Positions 6,863 to 15,800 of a DNA stretch of 23,329 nucleotides are shown piece by piece. The notes under the pieces were generated by a model. It searched no databases, was not told the origin of the DNA, and saw only the letters and a program-made list of their open reading frames with translations. The translations under genes and the position numbers were made by a program. Each line of letters opens with the position of its first letter. Positions within the stretch are counted from its first letter, which is position 1. Origin of the DNA: Opitutales bacterium (lineage in GTDB: Bacteria > Verrucomicrobiota > Verrucomicrobiia > Opitutales > T3Sed10-336); assembly GCA_007132315.1 (NCBI GenBank), contig SLOW01000233.1, forward strand, positions 1-23,329, read 5' to 3'.

Positions 6863-7789
6863 TCACCTGACGACCAGCCGAAAGGCCACCGCCGGCCGCT
6901 CGGGATCGGATTGCACTTCAATTTCCCTGCGCCGGACATCGTGGGCGAAATAGCTCGCCCGCTCGACGCCGGGATCGTCCAGCGCCGGAATGTGGAACGT
7001 GACCGGCTCCCAGTTGTTCAGGTCGCCCGAGGCCTCGATACGGTAGGTGCGCCCGTTGATCGCCAGGAACTCGAGCGTCGCCCGGCCCTCGCCGGCATGG
7101 AGAATTTCCAGGGCCAGCCGGTCGTGCGGATCCCAGGCGTAGGTTCCGGCAATGTACTCCTGGAGGTTGGTGAAACCGTCGCCGTCGAGGTCGTCGTCGG
7201 GACGAATGTCGTCACGCGTCAGCCCGCCCCCCATCATGGCGATGACCATGTCCTTCCAGGCGTCGGGCAACCCGTCGCCGTCGCTATCGAGCCCGAGTGT
7301 GAGATCGAGGCGCGTGTTGCCCGCGGGCTCGCCAAGTTCGCGCAGATCGCCGCTCATCTCGATCGGCAGGTACGTCCGCCCTCCCACCGTCACCTTGAGC
7401 CGGAACGGAACCAGGGGCGACATGGCGCTGGGACGGTAGAGGTCCGGCGTGATGCCCGCGTCCATCGGCACCAGGATTTCATAGTTTACCCCGGGGGCGA
7501 GTCCCGGCGCCAGGCGGGTGGCAAAGGTGGTGCCGTTCTCACTCTCGAAGACAACCCGCGCGTCCTCCCGCGCGAGTGGGTTGCCCATCTCGTCGCGCAG
7601 CATTCCGTACAGGGTGTGCGGCGGAGCGGGCGGATAGGCGGAGGCGGACAGGGGAAGCAACAAAACAAAAAGCAGAGCCCACCGGACGACGCCAAATCTT
7701 TCGAGAGGAACACGGCGTTTTTCATCAGGCGAACGCCCGATGTCGCGAGAACGATCCAAAATCCGCAATCCAAAATCCAAAATCTTCAT
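6863..7789 (-). CDS. Exported protein with DxDGDG repeats and C-terminal module
   Basis: This is a secreted protein of 308 residues, function unknown. A hydrophobic core WALLFVLLLPLSASA ends at a good cleavage site (ASA-YP, about residue 51), but a 34-residue hydrophilic stretch precedes it. That is unusually long, and its first dozen residues are encoded by a heptamer repeat. The mature part begins YPPAPPHTLYGMLRDEMGNP, a carboxypeptidase-regulatory-like beta domain (about 52-165). Then come two acidic calcium-binding-type repeats, DSDGDGLPDAW (168-178) and DDDLDGDGFTNLQEY (198-212), and a C-terminal beta module with GRTYRIEASGDLNNW (246-260) ending AFRLVVR. The start at 7789 (ATG) has CGGGGA about 7 nt upstream and lies 2 nt after the giant gene's stop. 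A TTG at 7795, overlapping that stop, is an alternative. The gene is tightly coupled to the giant gene. Confidence 0.82.
   Translation of the reverse strand: MKILDFGLRILDRSRDIGRSPDEKRRVPLERFGVVRWALLFVLLLPLSASAYPPAPPHTLYGMLRDEMGNPLAREDARVVFESENGTTFATRLAPGLAPGVNYEILVPMDAGITPDLYRPSAMSPLVPFRLKVTVGGRTYLPIEMSGDLRELGEPAGNTRLDLTLGLDSDGDGLPDAWKDMVIAMMGGGLTRDDIRPDDDLDGDGFTNLQEYIAGTYAWDPHDRLALEILHAGEGRATLEFLAINGRTYRIEASGDLNNWEPVTFHIPALDDPGVERASYFAHDVRRREIEVQSDPERPAVAFRLVVR
7754..7788. repeat. ATCCAAA heptamer tandem repeat
   Basis: Five consecutive 7-bp units read ATCCAAA, ATCCGCA, ATCCAAA, ATCCAAA and ATCTTCA on the plus strand; three are perfect and one differs at two positions. The array is AT-rich, unlike the surrounding DNA, and lies exactly at the junction of the giant gene and the 308-residue gene, covering the latter's first dozen codons. 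Similar 'AATCCAAAATCC' arrays are familiar as short dispersed repeats in several bacterial phyla, usually between genes. Confidence 0.75.
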
Positions 7790-7791
7790 AA

Positions 7792-10700
7792 TCAATTCCC
7801 CGAGTAGGAATACGTGATAAAGTGCAGCTTGATGTCTTCGAGCGTGCGCATGAGGCGCCGCAGGCCTTCATCCGGATCGTTGAGGAGGGTGTCTCCCGGA
7901 ATGACGATCTTCCACTCACTGTTCCACACCGAGCGGCCGATCAGGCGGCTGTTGGTGAATTGCGAGGGCGAAAGATCGTGACCGAAGATGCCGGCGTCAG
8001 ACACCGGACGGAAGGCCTGGTGTTTGCGCACGCTGAACATATCCTCGCTGAGGAAGTCGCTCGATTGCCACCACTGCAACGTGGAGAACTGGGATGCGCC
8101 GATATTGAAGGGCAGCGGGATGGTGACATCGTTCACCTGCCACGTGCGCACACCTCCGGCGTCGCCCAGCGGGGGGCTTCGCATGGAGTCCACACCGACC
8201 GGGATCAGGTAGATGTGGGGCGTCGCCGCCAGACCGTCCGGGTGCAGCCACGGCGCCTCCGGATCGTCCGGTGATTCCCCGCCGGCGAATTCGATGTCGG
8301 AGCTGTTGGTGGCGGGATCGGTCATGCCGACGTACCCCGGCAGAGCGACCCCCACCGAATGAATCTTGGTGGCGAACGAGGTCGGACTGAACGCGCTGTC
8401 GCCGGCCAACAACGGCTGCCCGAACAAGTTGCGTCCGGTGGCGATGGTCGTGCTGAAGGGTATGACGAGTCCCGGCACTGCGAATCCTTCGGGATCGGGT
8501 TGCATCGCGTGACGCCGCACGTCGGGGTCGGCCATGATGTCCTCGTTCCAGTGGGCCTGAAGGACGTCCCGCCAACGGTCCGTCCCCGCTTCGCCGGGAA
8601 GAATCCGGAACCGCTCGCCCCGCAACGAAACCGTGGTGCCGTAGGTGTCGGGGTTGTTAAAACCGAGGCGTCCGCGCAACACACTCCAGTCCGCCATCAT
8701 TTCGGCGAGCACACTGGAGAGTCCCGGATCGCCGGCGGCGCTTCCCGCGAATTGCGGTTCGCCGCCGGAAACGACACCCAGGGCGCGCGACGCGACAATG
8801 CGGTTGACAAACTCGCGTCCCTCCGGCGTGTGCAAGAGTCCCGTCTCATAATCGTAAGCCTGGGCGGCGAGGAAGGTGTAACGTGCGGCGAGATCGAACA
8901 GCGCCTTGTAGCGCTCCAATTTCTCGTTGCGAAAGATACGGAAAGCGGCGTCACGCGTGCGGAACCCCTGCACGATTGCGGCGGAGCGGCGACGAAAGAT
9001 TTCCCGCTCTTCGAGGATGCGGTCGCCCTTGGCCACCATGGCCCGGTAGTTTCGCTCGGCGTCATCCAGGGCGCGCAGGCGCTGGTTGATGGTGGCGAGG
9101 TGACTGCCCAGCGCGGATACGTCGGAGCCCATGGCGGCGACCTGTTCGCGCAACTGCTGATTGGATTTGAGATTGTTTTCGATCAGCTCGAACGTCGTCC
9201 ATTTCCCTATTGTCTCCTGGGCCAGATTCAGGCTCTTGACAATCGCCTTGGAGGCGAGCTTCTTGGCGTCGATCGCGCCTTCGGCCACCGTACCGGACAA
9301 AGCGATGGCCAGACGGGCGGCGGAGGCGACGTCACCCCCGGCAGCGAGGCCGGCGATGAAGTTCTTCGGCACCCCCTCCTTGGCGGCTGCCGAAGCGCTC
9401 TTGGTGGCCTTTGAGGTGGCGTCGAGCACATCGTGCACAATGTCGCTGGCCAGGTTGACCGCCTTGACAATGTCTTCTTCGATCATCAACCCGCGTTGGA
9501 TCCGGGTGATGTCGTCATCCGTCGCCACCCGTGTATTGAAGATATCTATCTTCTTCTCCAGGTTGCGCTGGGCGCTCTGGGCGCTGGAAAGCGATTGAGA
9601 CAAGGCCTGGTGCGCGGCGATCAGCTCGGAAATCGCCTGCTGAAGCTGCCCCGGAGAGCGCCGAACGCCGGTCCAGTTGGACGGCTTGTCGAAAAACCCG
9701 TGCGGCCCGAGCTCGTACTCGATGAAGTGGTCTCCCGAGGTATAGTCCCCGCCCTGCGTCTGATAAAAATCGAGGTCCGTGTAAAGGGTGGTGCGCCAAT
9801 TCGACGGCAGCGACTGGATATCGAGTTGATAGGTCCGGAGTTCCGTCGTTTGCGCCAGGCCGACGCCGGCCGGCAATTCCGGCAGGTCGGCATACATGTA
9901 GTGTAAGAGGTCCGGACCGTCGTAGCCGGTCACGTACGTGCGGCCGGGACCGATGTCGTCGGGATAGGGCGTGCCGTACAATTCGATGAGCGCGTTGCGG
10001 TAGGCGTGTTCCTGCTGGGCCACCTGCGATTGCAGTTCGGCCAATGAATCCTCTTCCGAACGCATGAGGCGCGTCACATCCTTCGCGTCGTCGAACGCGG
10101 ACACGGCGTTATTGAGCGCCCGGAGCGCGCGGTCGTAGATTTGTTCGAAGTGGGTGCGCCCGGAGGCCACCTCGGCCGGATCGATGTCGAAGGCGATGCC
10201 CCCATCCGGCAATCCGAGCGGGGTGAGTCCGGCCTCGGCGTTGTTCAGGTTCGTCTGCAACGCGTCCATGATCCGCGGCAACTCGGTCAGTTCCGGAACC
10301 GTGGTGCGGTCGATCTTCTGAATGCCTTCGTGGTTGGGATTGGGATCCTCGTCGGGCAGAATGGCGTTGCCCACCACCCAGTTGACATAGGCTCCCTGGC
10401 CGGTCCGCGTCGCCCAATGATCCATGCCCCACTGGCGCGTGCGCCCGGTCTGCACGTTCACGCGGGTGTCGGCGAAATGCTCCCAGCCGACGTCGTTGCC
10501 GTTTTCATAGTCGCGGCGCCAGGTGAGGTCGAAGACGTGCCGGCCGGCCCGGGCGACCGCCGCCGCCGCGGCGGCGAACTTGCGCTCGTCGAAGTAATCG
10601 ACGCTGACCGGCTGACCCAGGATGAGAACCGCCTCGATGCGCGGCACCCAGTCGAAATTCTCGTTCATGAAGAGCGAATAGTACCCCTTCAGCGCGGTGA

Positions 10701-13700
10701 GGTAATGGCCGTAAGCGTCGCCATGGCCCTGTGGATACATGCGCGCGGCGTCGGCGGCGTCGATGGTGCCGGTGGGTTCGCCGTCGGCCTTTTCCTGGAT
10801 GTTGTAATTGACGGCGTAAATGACTTCCCCGGCGTCGATGCCGCGGGTGTAATTCCAGATGAGCCGGTTGTAAACCGGCATGACTTCGGTCCCGGGCAGC
10901 AGGAAGTCGTCGCGCCCGCGCAGAAGGGCGAGTTCCTCTTCGAGCAGATTGGGCACCTGGCCCTTGAAGGCGAACAACGAGGTGGCGATGTCTCCGTACG
11001 TTTGATCGGCGGTGCCGATGCCGATGGTGGGATTGGCGGCGTCGGCCCAGGCTTCGTTGCCCACGAACATGTAAAGATCGTTCAGGTACCCCGCCGCCAG
11101 CAGCAGCGCGTCGTTGGCCGGACCGTAGTTGATGCCGGCGTCGATCGAAAGCATGCGCCCGCGGCGGAGGACGGTCTCGTAGATTTCAATGAGACCGAAA
11201 TCATTTATGTTCTCCAGATTGAGGGCGATATCCCCCTCCCAGCGGGGACCCGCCTGCGTGAGCATGCTGACGTCGGTTGACACCTGGTTGTTGAACAGGT
11301 CGGTGATCCGCTGGTTGAACGGGTTGATTCCGGCCAGAACCCGCTTTATCCAACCTTCCGCCAACATCGGTGAAGTCCAGGCCGACCAGGCGTCGTCGGG
11401 ATCCTCCAGCGACTCGGGATCCTCGACGTACAGCGGGTGTTCCGGGTTCAACGGACGGTAACGCACGATCAGGTAGTTGTCGGACAGAGTCCGGATATTC
11501 GCCCCGCCCAGGGTGTAGCGGGGAAGCTCCTCTCCGAACGCGGCCGGGATCCACTGGGCCATCGACTCGTCCAGAACGGGCGGAAGACCGTCCACCGGGG
11601 CGGCGATGCGCCAGTCGTATTCATACTCATTGAAACGACCGCCGAGATCGGCGCTGTGCATCATGGTCAGTTGCTCGCTCAGGGGATTGGTCGCCTGGAC
11701 CACTTTAAGGTTTCCCGGAAATTGCACCGGCTCGATCCGTATTATGTGCAGGGAAACCGGCTCCGCCTGGGGCGTGAACGCCGCGCCTCCGCCCGCCATG
11801 ATGGTCAGGAAGCCCGTACCGGGGCCGCTGGCGCTGAGGGCATAGGAATCGACGGCGGTGTTGTGGTCGTCGATCTCCACAATGTCGCCGATTCCAACCG
11901 CAACCGTGCGGGCCGGGTTGGGGATGTAGTCGCCGGGCACGTCGGGGTTCTCATGGAAGGTTTCCACCACGGCAGCGAGGTTGTCGACCGCCGTATCCCA
12001 GGCCTGCTTGTCCAGGTCTCCGTCCGGACACAGGTCCTTGACGGTTTGCAGGTCTTCGCCGCGAAGCACGTTGAGAAGCAGGTAGTCCGGTCCGAGAATC
12101 TCCTCCCGGAATTCGCCCCGGAACACCAGGTGACCGTTGGGTCCCCGGAAGGGATCGAAGAATACGCGCTCCACGAGATGGGGCGGCAGGTTCGGGAAAA
12201 AAACGCGTCCCTGGTAGAGTTCACTTCGAACGCCTCCGGGGAGTTCTTCCAGGTCGACATCGGCAATGGAAAACTCCTTCTCGCGGGTCGCGTCGTGCAG
12301 GATCGCGCTGACGTTCGCCGCGACGATATCCTGGGCGATGGACTGCTGATAGAGCACCTGCACACTCGTCTGGCCGCGAATGGCGGGCAGTCCTTCTTTC
12401 GGAGTCATGAGGGTGTCGCCCAGCCGCATTCCCGGTGTATCCGCAGGCCAGACCGGGCGGTAAACAATGTCGAGCGACGCGGTCTCTTTGGCGGCGGGAT
12501 CGCCGGCGAAGCCGCCGCCGTCACGGGGGCGCAGATACGGAACGATGGAATCGACCGGCGGCGGTTCCTCCACGCCGGGCCAGGCGAAACCTTCCATGGT
12601 CTTGTAGTAGAAGCGCATGGTGAAGCTGTTCACCGGAGTGGGATCCGCGGCCAGGTAAGGCGGCCGGCCGACATGCGTGACCTGCGTCCCGGTCAGCGGA
12701 TTTTCACTGATCAGTTCGACTGGCCCCTGAGTAACCGGCGTTCCGCTCTCGACTACCTCAAGCGTCCAGTTCAGTTCCACCGACGAGCCGTCCAGGGAAC
12801 TGGTGACCAACAGGTCGATTTCGAAGGTATCCAGTTCGGCATCGTCATCAGGCAGGCCGACCAGCGACATGCCGTCGATCACCAGCCAGGACGGCGCCGC
12901 GGAATCCGGGGCGAACTCCAGGCGCAGGGCGGGAGCCCGTTGGGACGTGTGCAGCCAATAGGCGAACTCCTCGTCCACGACAGCCACCGCGGGCACCGGA
13001 TCGACGAACGTTCCGTCGCCCGTCAGGTAGGTGCCGGCTTCCAGCGGCGGCGGCCCCGCGTTGCGTCCCCGGTAAACCCAGAAAGACTCCTTACGGTCGA
13101 GGAAGGTGAAGCGCGGGTAGTGGGCGTAACGGCTCTCGCCGTGGTCTTCATCGTCCCAGTTGCCCGGCAGGTCTCCCGCACCGCCCTCGGCGCCGGGTTC
13201 GGTGTTGAGGTTGACGGCCTCGGCGCCGATGCCATCAACCGGTGGAGGCAGGAGGGGCAAGGGCATCGGCGACTGCAAAATCGTACCGGCCTCGACCACG
13301 TAATCGAAGACAAGACCGTCTTCCGGCTTTTCCCGCAGCACCCGGAAGACACTCATAGTGGGACGACCATCGTCATCCGTGTATTCGAGTAATACGTACG
13401 GTTCGGAGGAATAATCCGGTCCGGGCTCGGTGATGTTGAGGTCGTCGCGCAGGGCGTATGCCTGGCCGCCGATCATCAGGGCGTGTTCCTCGTTCGGATT
13501 GTAGCCGGGAAGGGAGCGGTCGTTCTGCACATAGATGTGTCCGACCGCCTCCAGGCTGGGCAAGCCACCGCTGCCGTCATTACTCGCGAGCACGATCTCG
13601 CGCGGATCGACCGGCCATTCGAGCGTATATCGGCCGACGACCGAGGGCCAAAAGATGCGCTCAAAACCTTGCTGCAAATTCGGGTTGTTCGAGCGGAACC

Positions 13701-15753
13701 ACCAGATCTCCAGCTCGTTTTCTCCGGGAATGGCGTTGACCGGAATGATCGCGCCGGCATTCGCCTCCTCGAACCCATCTTCGAAGGGATCAATGTAGGC
13801 AATCGGATTGTATGAATCTCCCTTTTCCGTACGTATGTGCCCGGCCCAGTACGGCTCACCCGGCTGCGGTTCGGCGTCGCCCTCGGGCGCGTTGATACGC
13901 TGACCAACCGGGGCGATGCGGTCCACCACCCGCGGTGCGGCGGACGGATCGGAGACATTAAAGGAGCCGGTGTCGGGATTCCAGGCCGTGAGCATTCTCG
14001 GCGGCGGTTCTTCGTCTCCGGGTCCGGCCGGCACACCGAGCATCTCGGCCAGGCGATTGTGCGCGCGCAGGTTTCCGCCGCCATCGACGGTCAGGTCGTC
14101 GGCCAGCCAGGAGAAGACGCGTTCGAAGGCGACATTGTCGCCCGCCATGAACCGGAGCAGGGTGCGGTGTGCGGGGTATTCGTCAGTCAGATACGTGTAA
14201 AACGCAAAGGTCTCCGTGAGCTTCGCCCGCGGCTGATCCAACGCGTCCTGGTACTCGATGATGGGCACGTTGCTCAGTGGCATCTCCACAGCGGTTTCAC
14301 GGGCCTCTTCTTCGGTGGCCACGCGGGGACGCATGTAATGGCTGTATTTGGCGATATCCTCCGGCCAGACCATTTTGTAGCGCGCGAAACGGAACGGCCA
14401 GCGCAGACCCTCGATGCCCTCTTCGGTCCAATGCAGGAGGAAGTCATTCAGGTTGCGCGTCTCCCGCAGGGCGTAAAACTGCGTGCGTTCCCCCTCTTGA
14501 AAATGCTGGTAAGCGAACAGACTGTCCGTCGAGCGCAGCAGCGACTGCGGCATGAGATGAGCGTCGCCCGGATCGCCGTCCTGCCAGGCGTGAAGGCGCT
14601 CGCCCAGTTCGACGGTGACATCGGCCGGGTTTACCCGGCGGACCACGTCGATGATTTCGGATCCGAGGTGTTGCCGGCGATCCCCCTCAAGAACATCCCC
14701 GAGAAGCTCCAGGAAGATCCGCCCCTGCCAGTTGAAGGCGCGAATGCTGTCGAGGTCCGGATCGTAGTAGATGGTTCGCAACTCGGTGAAGATGTCTCCG
14801 CCCCCCGGAGGCACCGGCGGCGAGGAACCGGGATCTTCATAGGCTTCCTCGACTGTCTTGGGGAAGGCGTCGGTGAAAATGAAATTGACGGTCACCCCTT
14901 CGGGCACGCTGACCGGAAGACCGGAATTGCGAAAGGATCCTTCCGTCCAATACATGCGGCGGGGCGACTTGGCCGGGCTTCCGGAAACCAGGTAGCTTTG
15001 GCGCAACAAGGGATACACCCGGCCGGCCGCGACATGGTAATCGGGATTCGATGTGTAATCCTCCGGATCGACATTGGCCAGAGGTTCGGCGCGACGCCAG
15101 GTAATCTCTATCGGGCCGGGCTGATTGGCAAACACGGCACGGGCATGGCGGCTCCAGTAATACGGCGCGTCCACATGGACGCCGTTGGAAATTTCCTCTT
15201 CCGGCCAGAAAGGTTCCCGCAGCCAGTACTCCTCGGGGAGGATCGGAGGATCGCGTTCGGCGAGAGACTCGCCGTCGATGTCGACGTCGGGAACCGCGAC
15301 CATGCTGCCAAAAAGGAACTCGACGCGACGGCTGACATACGGAACGCCGACCTGGGCGCGGGCGATGAACAGTTGGTTGCCGGACGGGCCTCCGTGCGGC
15401 AGCACTTCCTGGGCGTAGGCTTGGTAGGAGGCGTAGGCGGTGCCGGTGGTCGTGACCGGACGGGTACGCACCACCGCGCCGAAACTGACGAACCCTCGGA
15501 ACTGGCCCGCCGTGGGCGGGTTTTCCGTGAGACCCCGGTCGGCCTGTTCCTCGGCGGTGGGCAGACGGCCATCGGAGCCGGGCGGCACACCCGCGTCCGA
15601 CGAAACGGGCATGCCCGCAGTCGATCGGAGATTGAAGGTCGTTTCCTGTTGGCGCAATTCCAGTGGCGGGGATTGCGCCAAGGCAAGGTTCGGTAACACG
15701 ACAACACACGCCGTGAGGGCGGCTAACAGGTGATATCGATGACTCCGGTTCAT
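7792..15753 (-). CDS. Giant exported protein with Tc-toxin TcA-like C-terminal half
   Basis: This is a 2,653-residue exported protein. The signal peptide is clear (MNRSHRYHLLAALTACVVVL...LALA-QS, cleavage about 26), and AAGGA lies 7 nt before the ATG. Residues 27-1480 are beta-rich and unassigned; an Ig-like putative domain fits about 925-1005 (PSWLVIDGMSLVGLPDDD). From about 1640 the order matches the TcA subunit of insecticidal Tc complexes: helical bundle (about 1660-1800); helix THFEQIYDRALRALNNAV followed by LRSEEDSLAEL-type coiled coil (1867-1925); second coil (2035-2075); Ala/Ser/Gly-rich hydrophobic stretch (about 2090-2180); long coil (2190-2265); ALFDLAARYTFLAAQAYDYE (2284-2303); beta-domain strand KIHSVGVALPGYVG (2463-2476); and an end with WKIVIPG and TLEDIKLHF. 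In TcA these form the pore and the TcB-binding domain. This is my reading of motif order, not a database hit. No TcB/TcC, VRP1 or RHS gene is nearby. Third gene of the operon. Confidence 0.8.
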   Translation of the reverse strand: MNRSHRYHLLAALTACVVVLPNLALAQSPPLELRQQETTFNLRSTAGMPVSSDAGVPPGSDGRLPTAEEQADRGLTENPPTAGQFRGFVSFGAVVRTRPVTTTGTAYASYQAYAQEVLPHGGPSGNQLFIARAQVGVPYVSRRVEFLFGSMVAVPDVDIDGESLAERDPPILPEEYWLREPFWPEEEISNGVHVDAPYYWSRHARAVFANQPGPIEITWRRAEPLANVDPEDYTSNPDYHVAAGRVYPLLRQSYLVSGSPAKSPRRMYWTEGSFRNSGLPVSVPEGVTVNFIFTDAFPKTVEEAYEDPGSSPPVPPGGGDIFTELRTIYYDPDLDSIRAFNWQGRIFLELLGDVLEGDRRQHLGSEIIDVVRRVNPADVTVELGERLHAWQDGDPGDAHLMPQSLLRSTDSLFAYQHFQEGERTQFYALRETRNLNDFLLHWTEEGIEGLRWPFRFARYKMVWPEDIAKYSHYMRPRVATEEEARETAVEMPLSNVPIIEYQDALDQPRAKLTETFAFYTYLTDEYPAHRTLLRFMAGDNVAFERVFSWLADDLTVDGGGNLRAHNRLAEMLGVPAGPGDEEPPPRMLTAWNPDTGSFNVSDPSAAPRVVDRIAPVGQRINAPEGDAEPQPGEPYWAGHIRTEKGDSYNPIAYIDPFEDGFEEANAGAIIPVNAIPGENELEIWWFRSNNPNLQQGFERIFWPSVVGRYTLEWPVDPREIVLASNDGSGGLPSLEAVGHIYVQNDRSLPGYNPNEEHALMIGGQAYALRDDLNITEPGPDYSSEPYVLLEYTDDDGRPTMSVFRVLREKPEDGLVFDYVVEAGTILQSPMPLPLLPPPVDGIGAEAVNLNTEPGAEGGAGDLPGNWDDEDHGESRYAHYPRFTFLDRKESFWVYRGRNAGPPPLEAGTYLTGDGTFVDPVPAVAVVDEEFAYWLHTSQRAPALRLEFAPDSAAPSWLVIDGMSLVGLPDDDAELDTFEIDLLVTSSLDGSSVELNWTLEVVESGTPVTQGPVELISENPLTGTQVTHVGRPPYLAADPTPVNSFTMRFYYKTMEGFAWPGVEEPPPVDSIVPYLRPRDGGGFAGDPAAKETASLDIVYRPVWPADTPGMRLGDTLMTPKEGLPAIRGQTSVQVLYQQSIAQDIVAANVSAILHDATREKEFSIADVDLEELPGGVRSELYQGRVFFPNLPPHLVERVFFDPFRGPNGHLVFRGEFREEILGPDYLLLNVLRGEDLQTVKDLCPDGDLDKQAWDTAVDNLAAVVETFHENPDVPGDYIPNPARTVAVGIGDIVEIDDHNTAVDSYALSASGPGTGFLTIMAGGGAAFTPQAEPVSLHIIRIEPVQFPGNLKVVQATNPLSEQLTMMHSADLGGRFNEYEYDWRIAAPVDGLPPVLDESMAQWIPAAFGEELPRYTLGGANIRTLSDNYLIVRYRPLNPEHPLYVEDPESLEDPDDAWSAWTSPMLAEGWIKRVLAGINPFNQRITDLFNNQVSTDVSMLTQAGPRWEGDIALNLENINDFGLIEIYETVLRRGRMLSIDAGINYGPANDALLLAAGYLNDLYMFVGNEAWADAANPTIGIGTADQTYGDIATSLFAFKGQVPNLLEEELALLRGRDDFLLPGTEVMPVYNRLIWNYTRGIDAGEVIYAVNYNIQEKADGEPTGTIDAADAARMYPQGHGDAYGHYLTALKGYYSLFMNENFDWVPRIEAVLILGQPVSVDYFDERKFAAAAAAVARAGRHVFDLTWRRDYENGNDVGWEHFADTRVNVQTGRTRQWGMDHWATRTGQGAYVNWVVGNAILPDEDPNPNHEGIQKIDRTTVPELTELPRIMDALQTNLNNAEAGLTPLGLPDGGIAFDIDPAEVASGRTHFEQIYDRALRALNNAVSAFDDAKDVTRLMRSEEDSLAELQSQVAQQEHAYRNALIELYGTPYPDDIGPGRTYVTGYDGPDLLHYMYADLPELPAGVGLAQTTELRTYQLDIQSLPSNWRTTLYTDLDFYQTQGGDYTSGDHFIEYELGPHGFFDKPSNWTGVRRSPGQLQQAISELIAAHQALSQSLSSAQSAQRNLEKKIDIFNTRVATDDDITRIQRGLMIEEDIVKAVNLASDIVHDVLDATSKATKSASAAAKEGVPKNFIAGLAAGGDVASAARLAIALSGTVAEGAIDAKKLASKAIVKSLNLAQETIGKWTTFELIENNLKSNQQLREQVAAMGSDVSALGSHLATINQRLRALDDAERNYRAMVAKGDRILEEREIFRRRSAAIVQGFRTRDAAFRIFRNEKLERYKALFDLAARYTFLAAQAYDYETGLLHTPEGREFVNRIVASRALGVVSGGEPQFAGSAAGDPGLSSVLAEMMADWSVLRGRLGFNNPDTYGTTVSLRGERFRILPGEAGTDRWRDVLQAHWNEDIMADPDVRRHAMQPDPEGFAVPGLVIPFSTTIATGRNLFGQPLLAGDSAFSPTSFATKIHSVGVALPGYVGMTDPATNSSDIEFAGGESPDDPEAPWLHPDGLAATPHIYLIPVGVDSMRSPPLGDAGGVRTWQVNDVTIPLPFNIGASQFSTLQWWQSSDFLSEDMFSVRKHQAFRPVSDAGIFGHDLSPSQFTNSRLIGRSVWNSEWKIVIPGDTLLNDPDEGLRRLMRTLEDIKLHFITYSYSGN

Positions 15754-15760
15754 GGGAAAA

Positions 15761-15765
15761 TCCTT
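15761..15765 (-). promoter_or_regulatory. Ribosome-binding site of the giant gene
   Basis: AAGGA on the minus strand lies 7 nt before the ATG at 15753, in the 47-nt gap after the upstream gene. It supports the start that yields the complete signal peptide. Confidence 0.7.
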
Positions 15766-15800
15766 GGCGCAAGTTGTCGGCAGGGCTGCGGGTCGCGGGC

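Noticed and set aside
11437..15696. Long plus-strand open frames antisense to the giant gene (about 620-650 codons each)
   Set aside because: They are shadows in GC-rich DNA. Their products are Arg/Gly/Val/Asp mixtures without motifs, and the minus-strand protein has a signal peptide, a ribosome-binding site and recognisable motifs.
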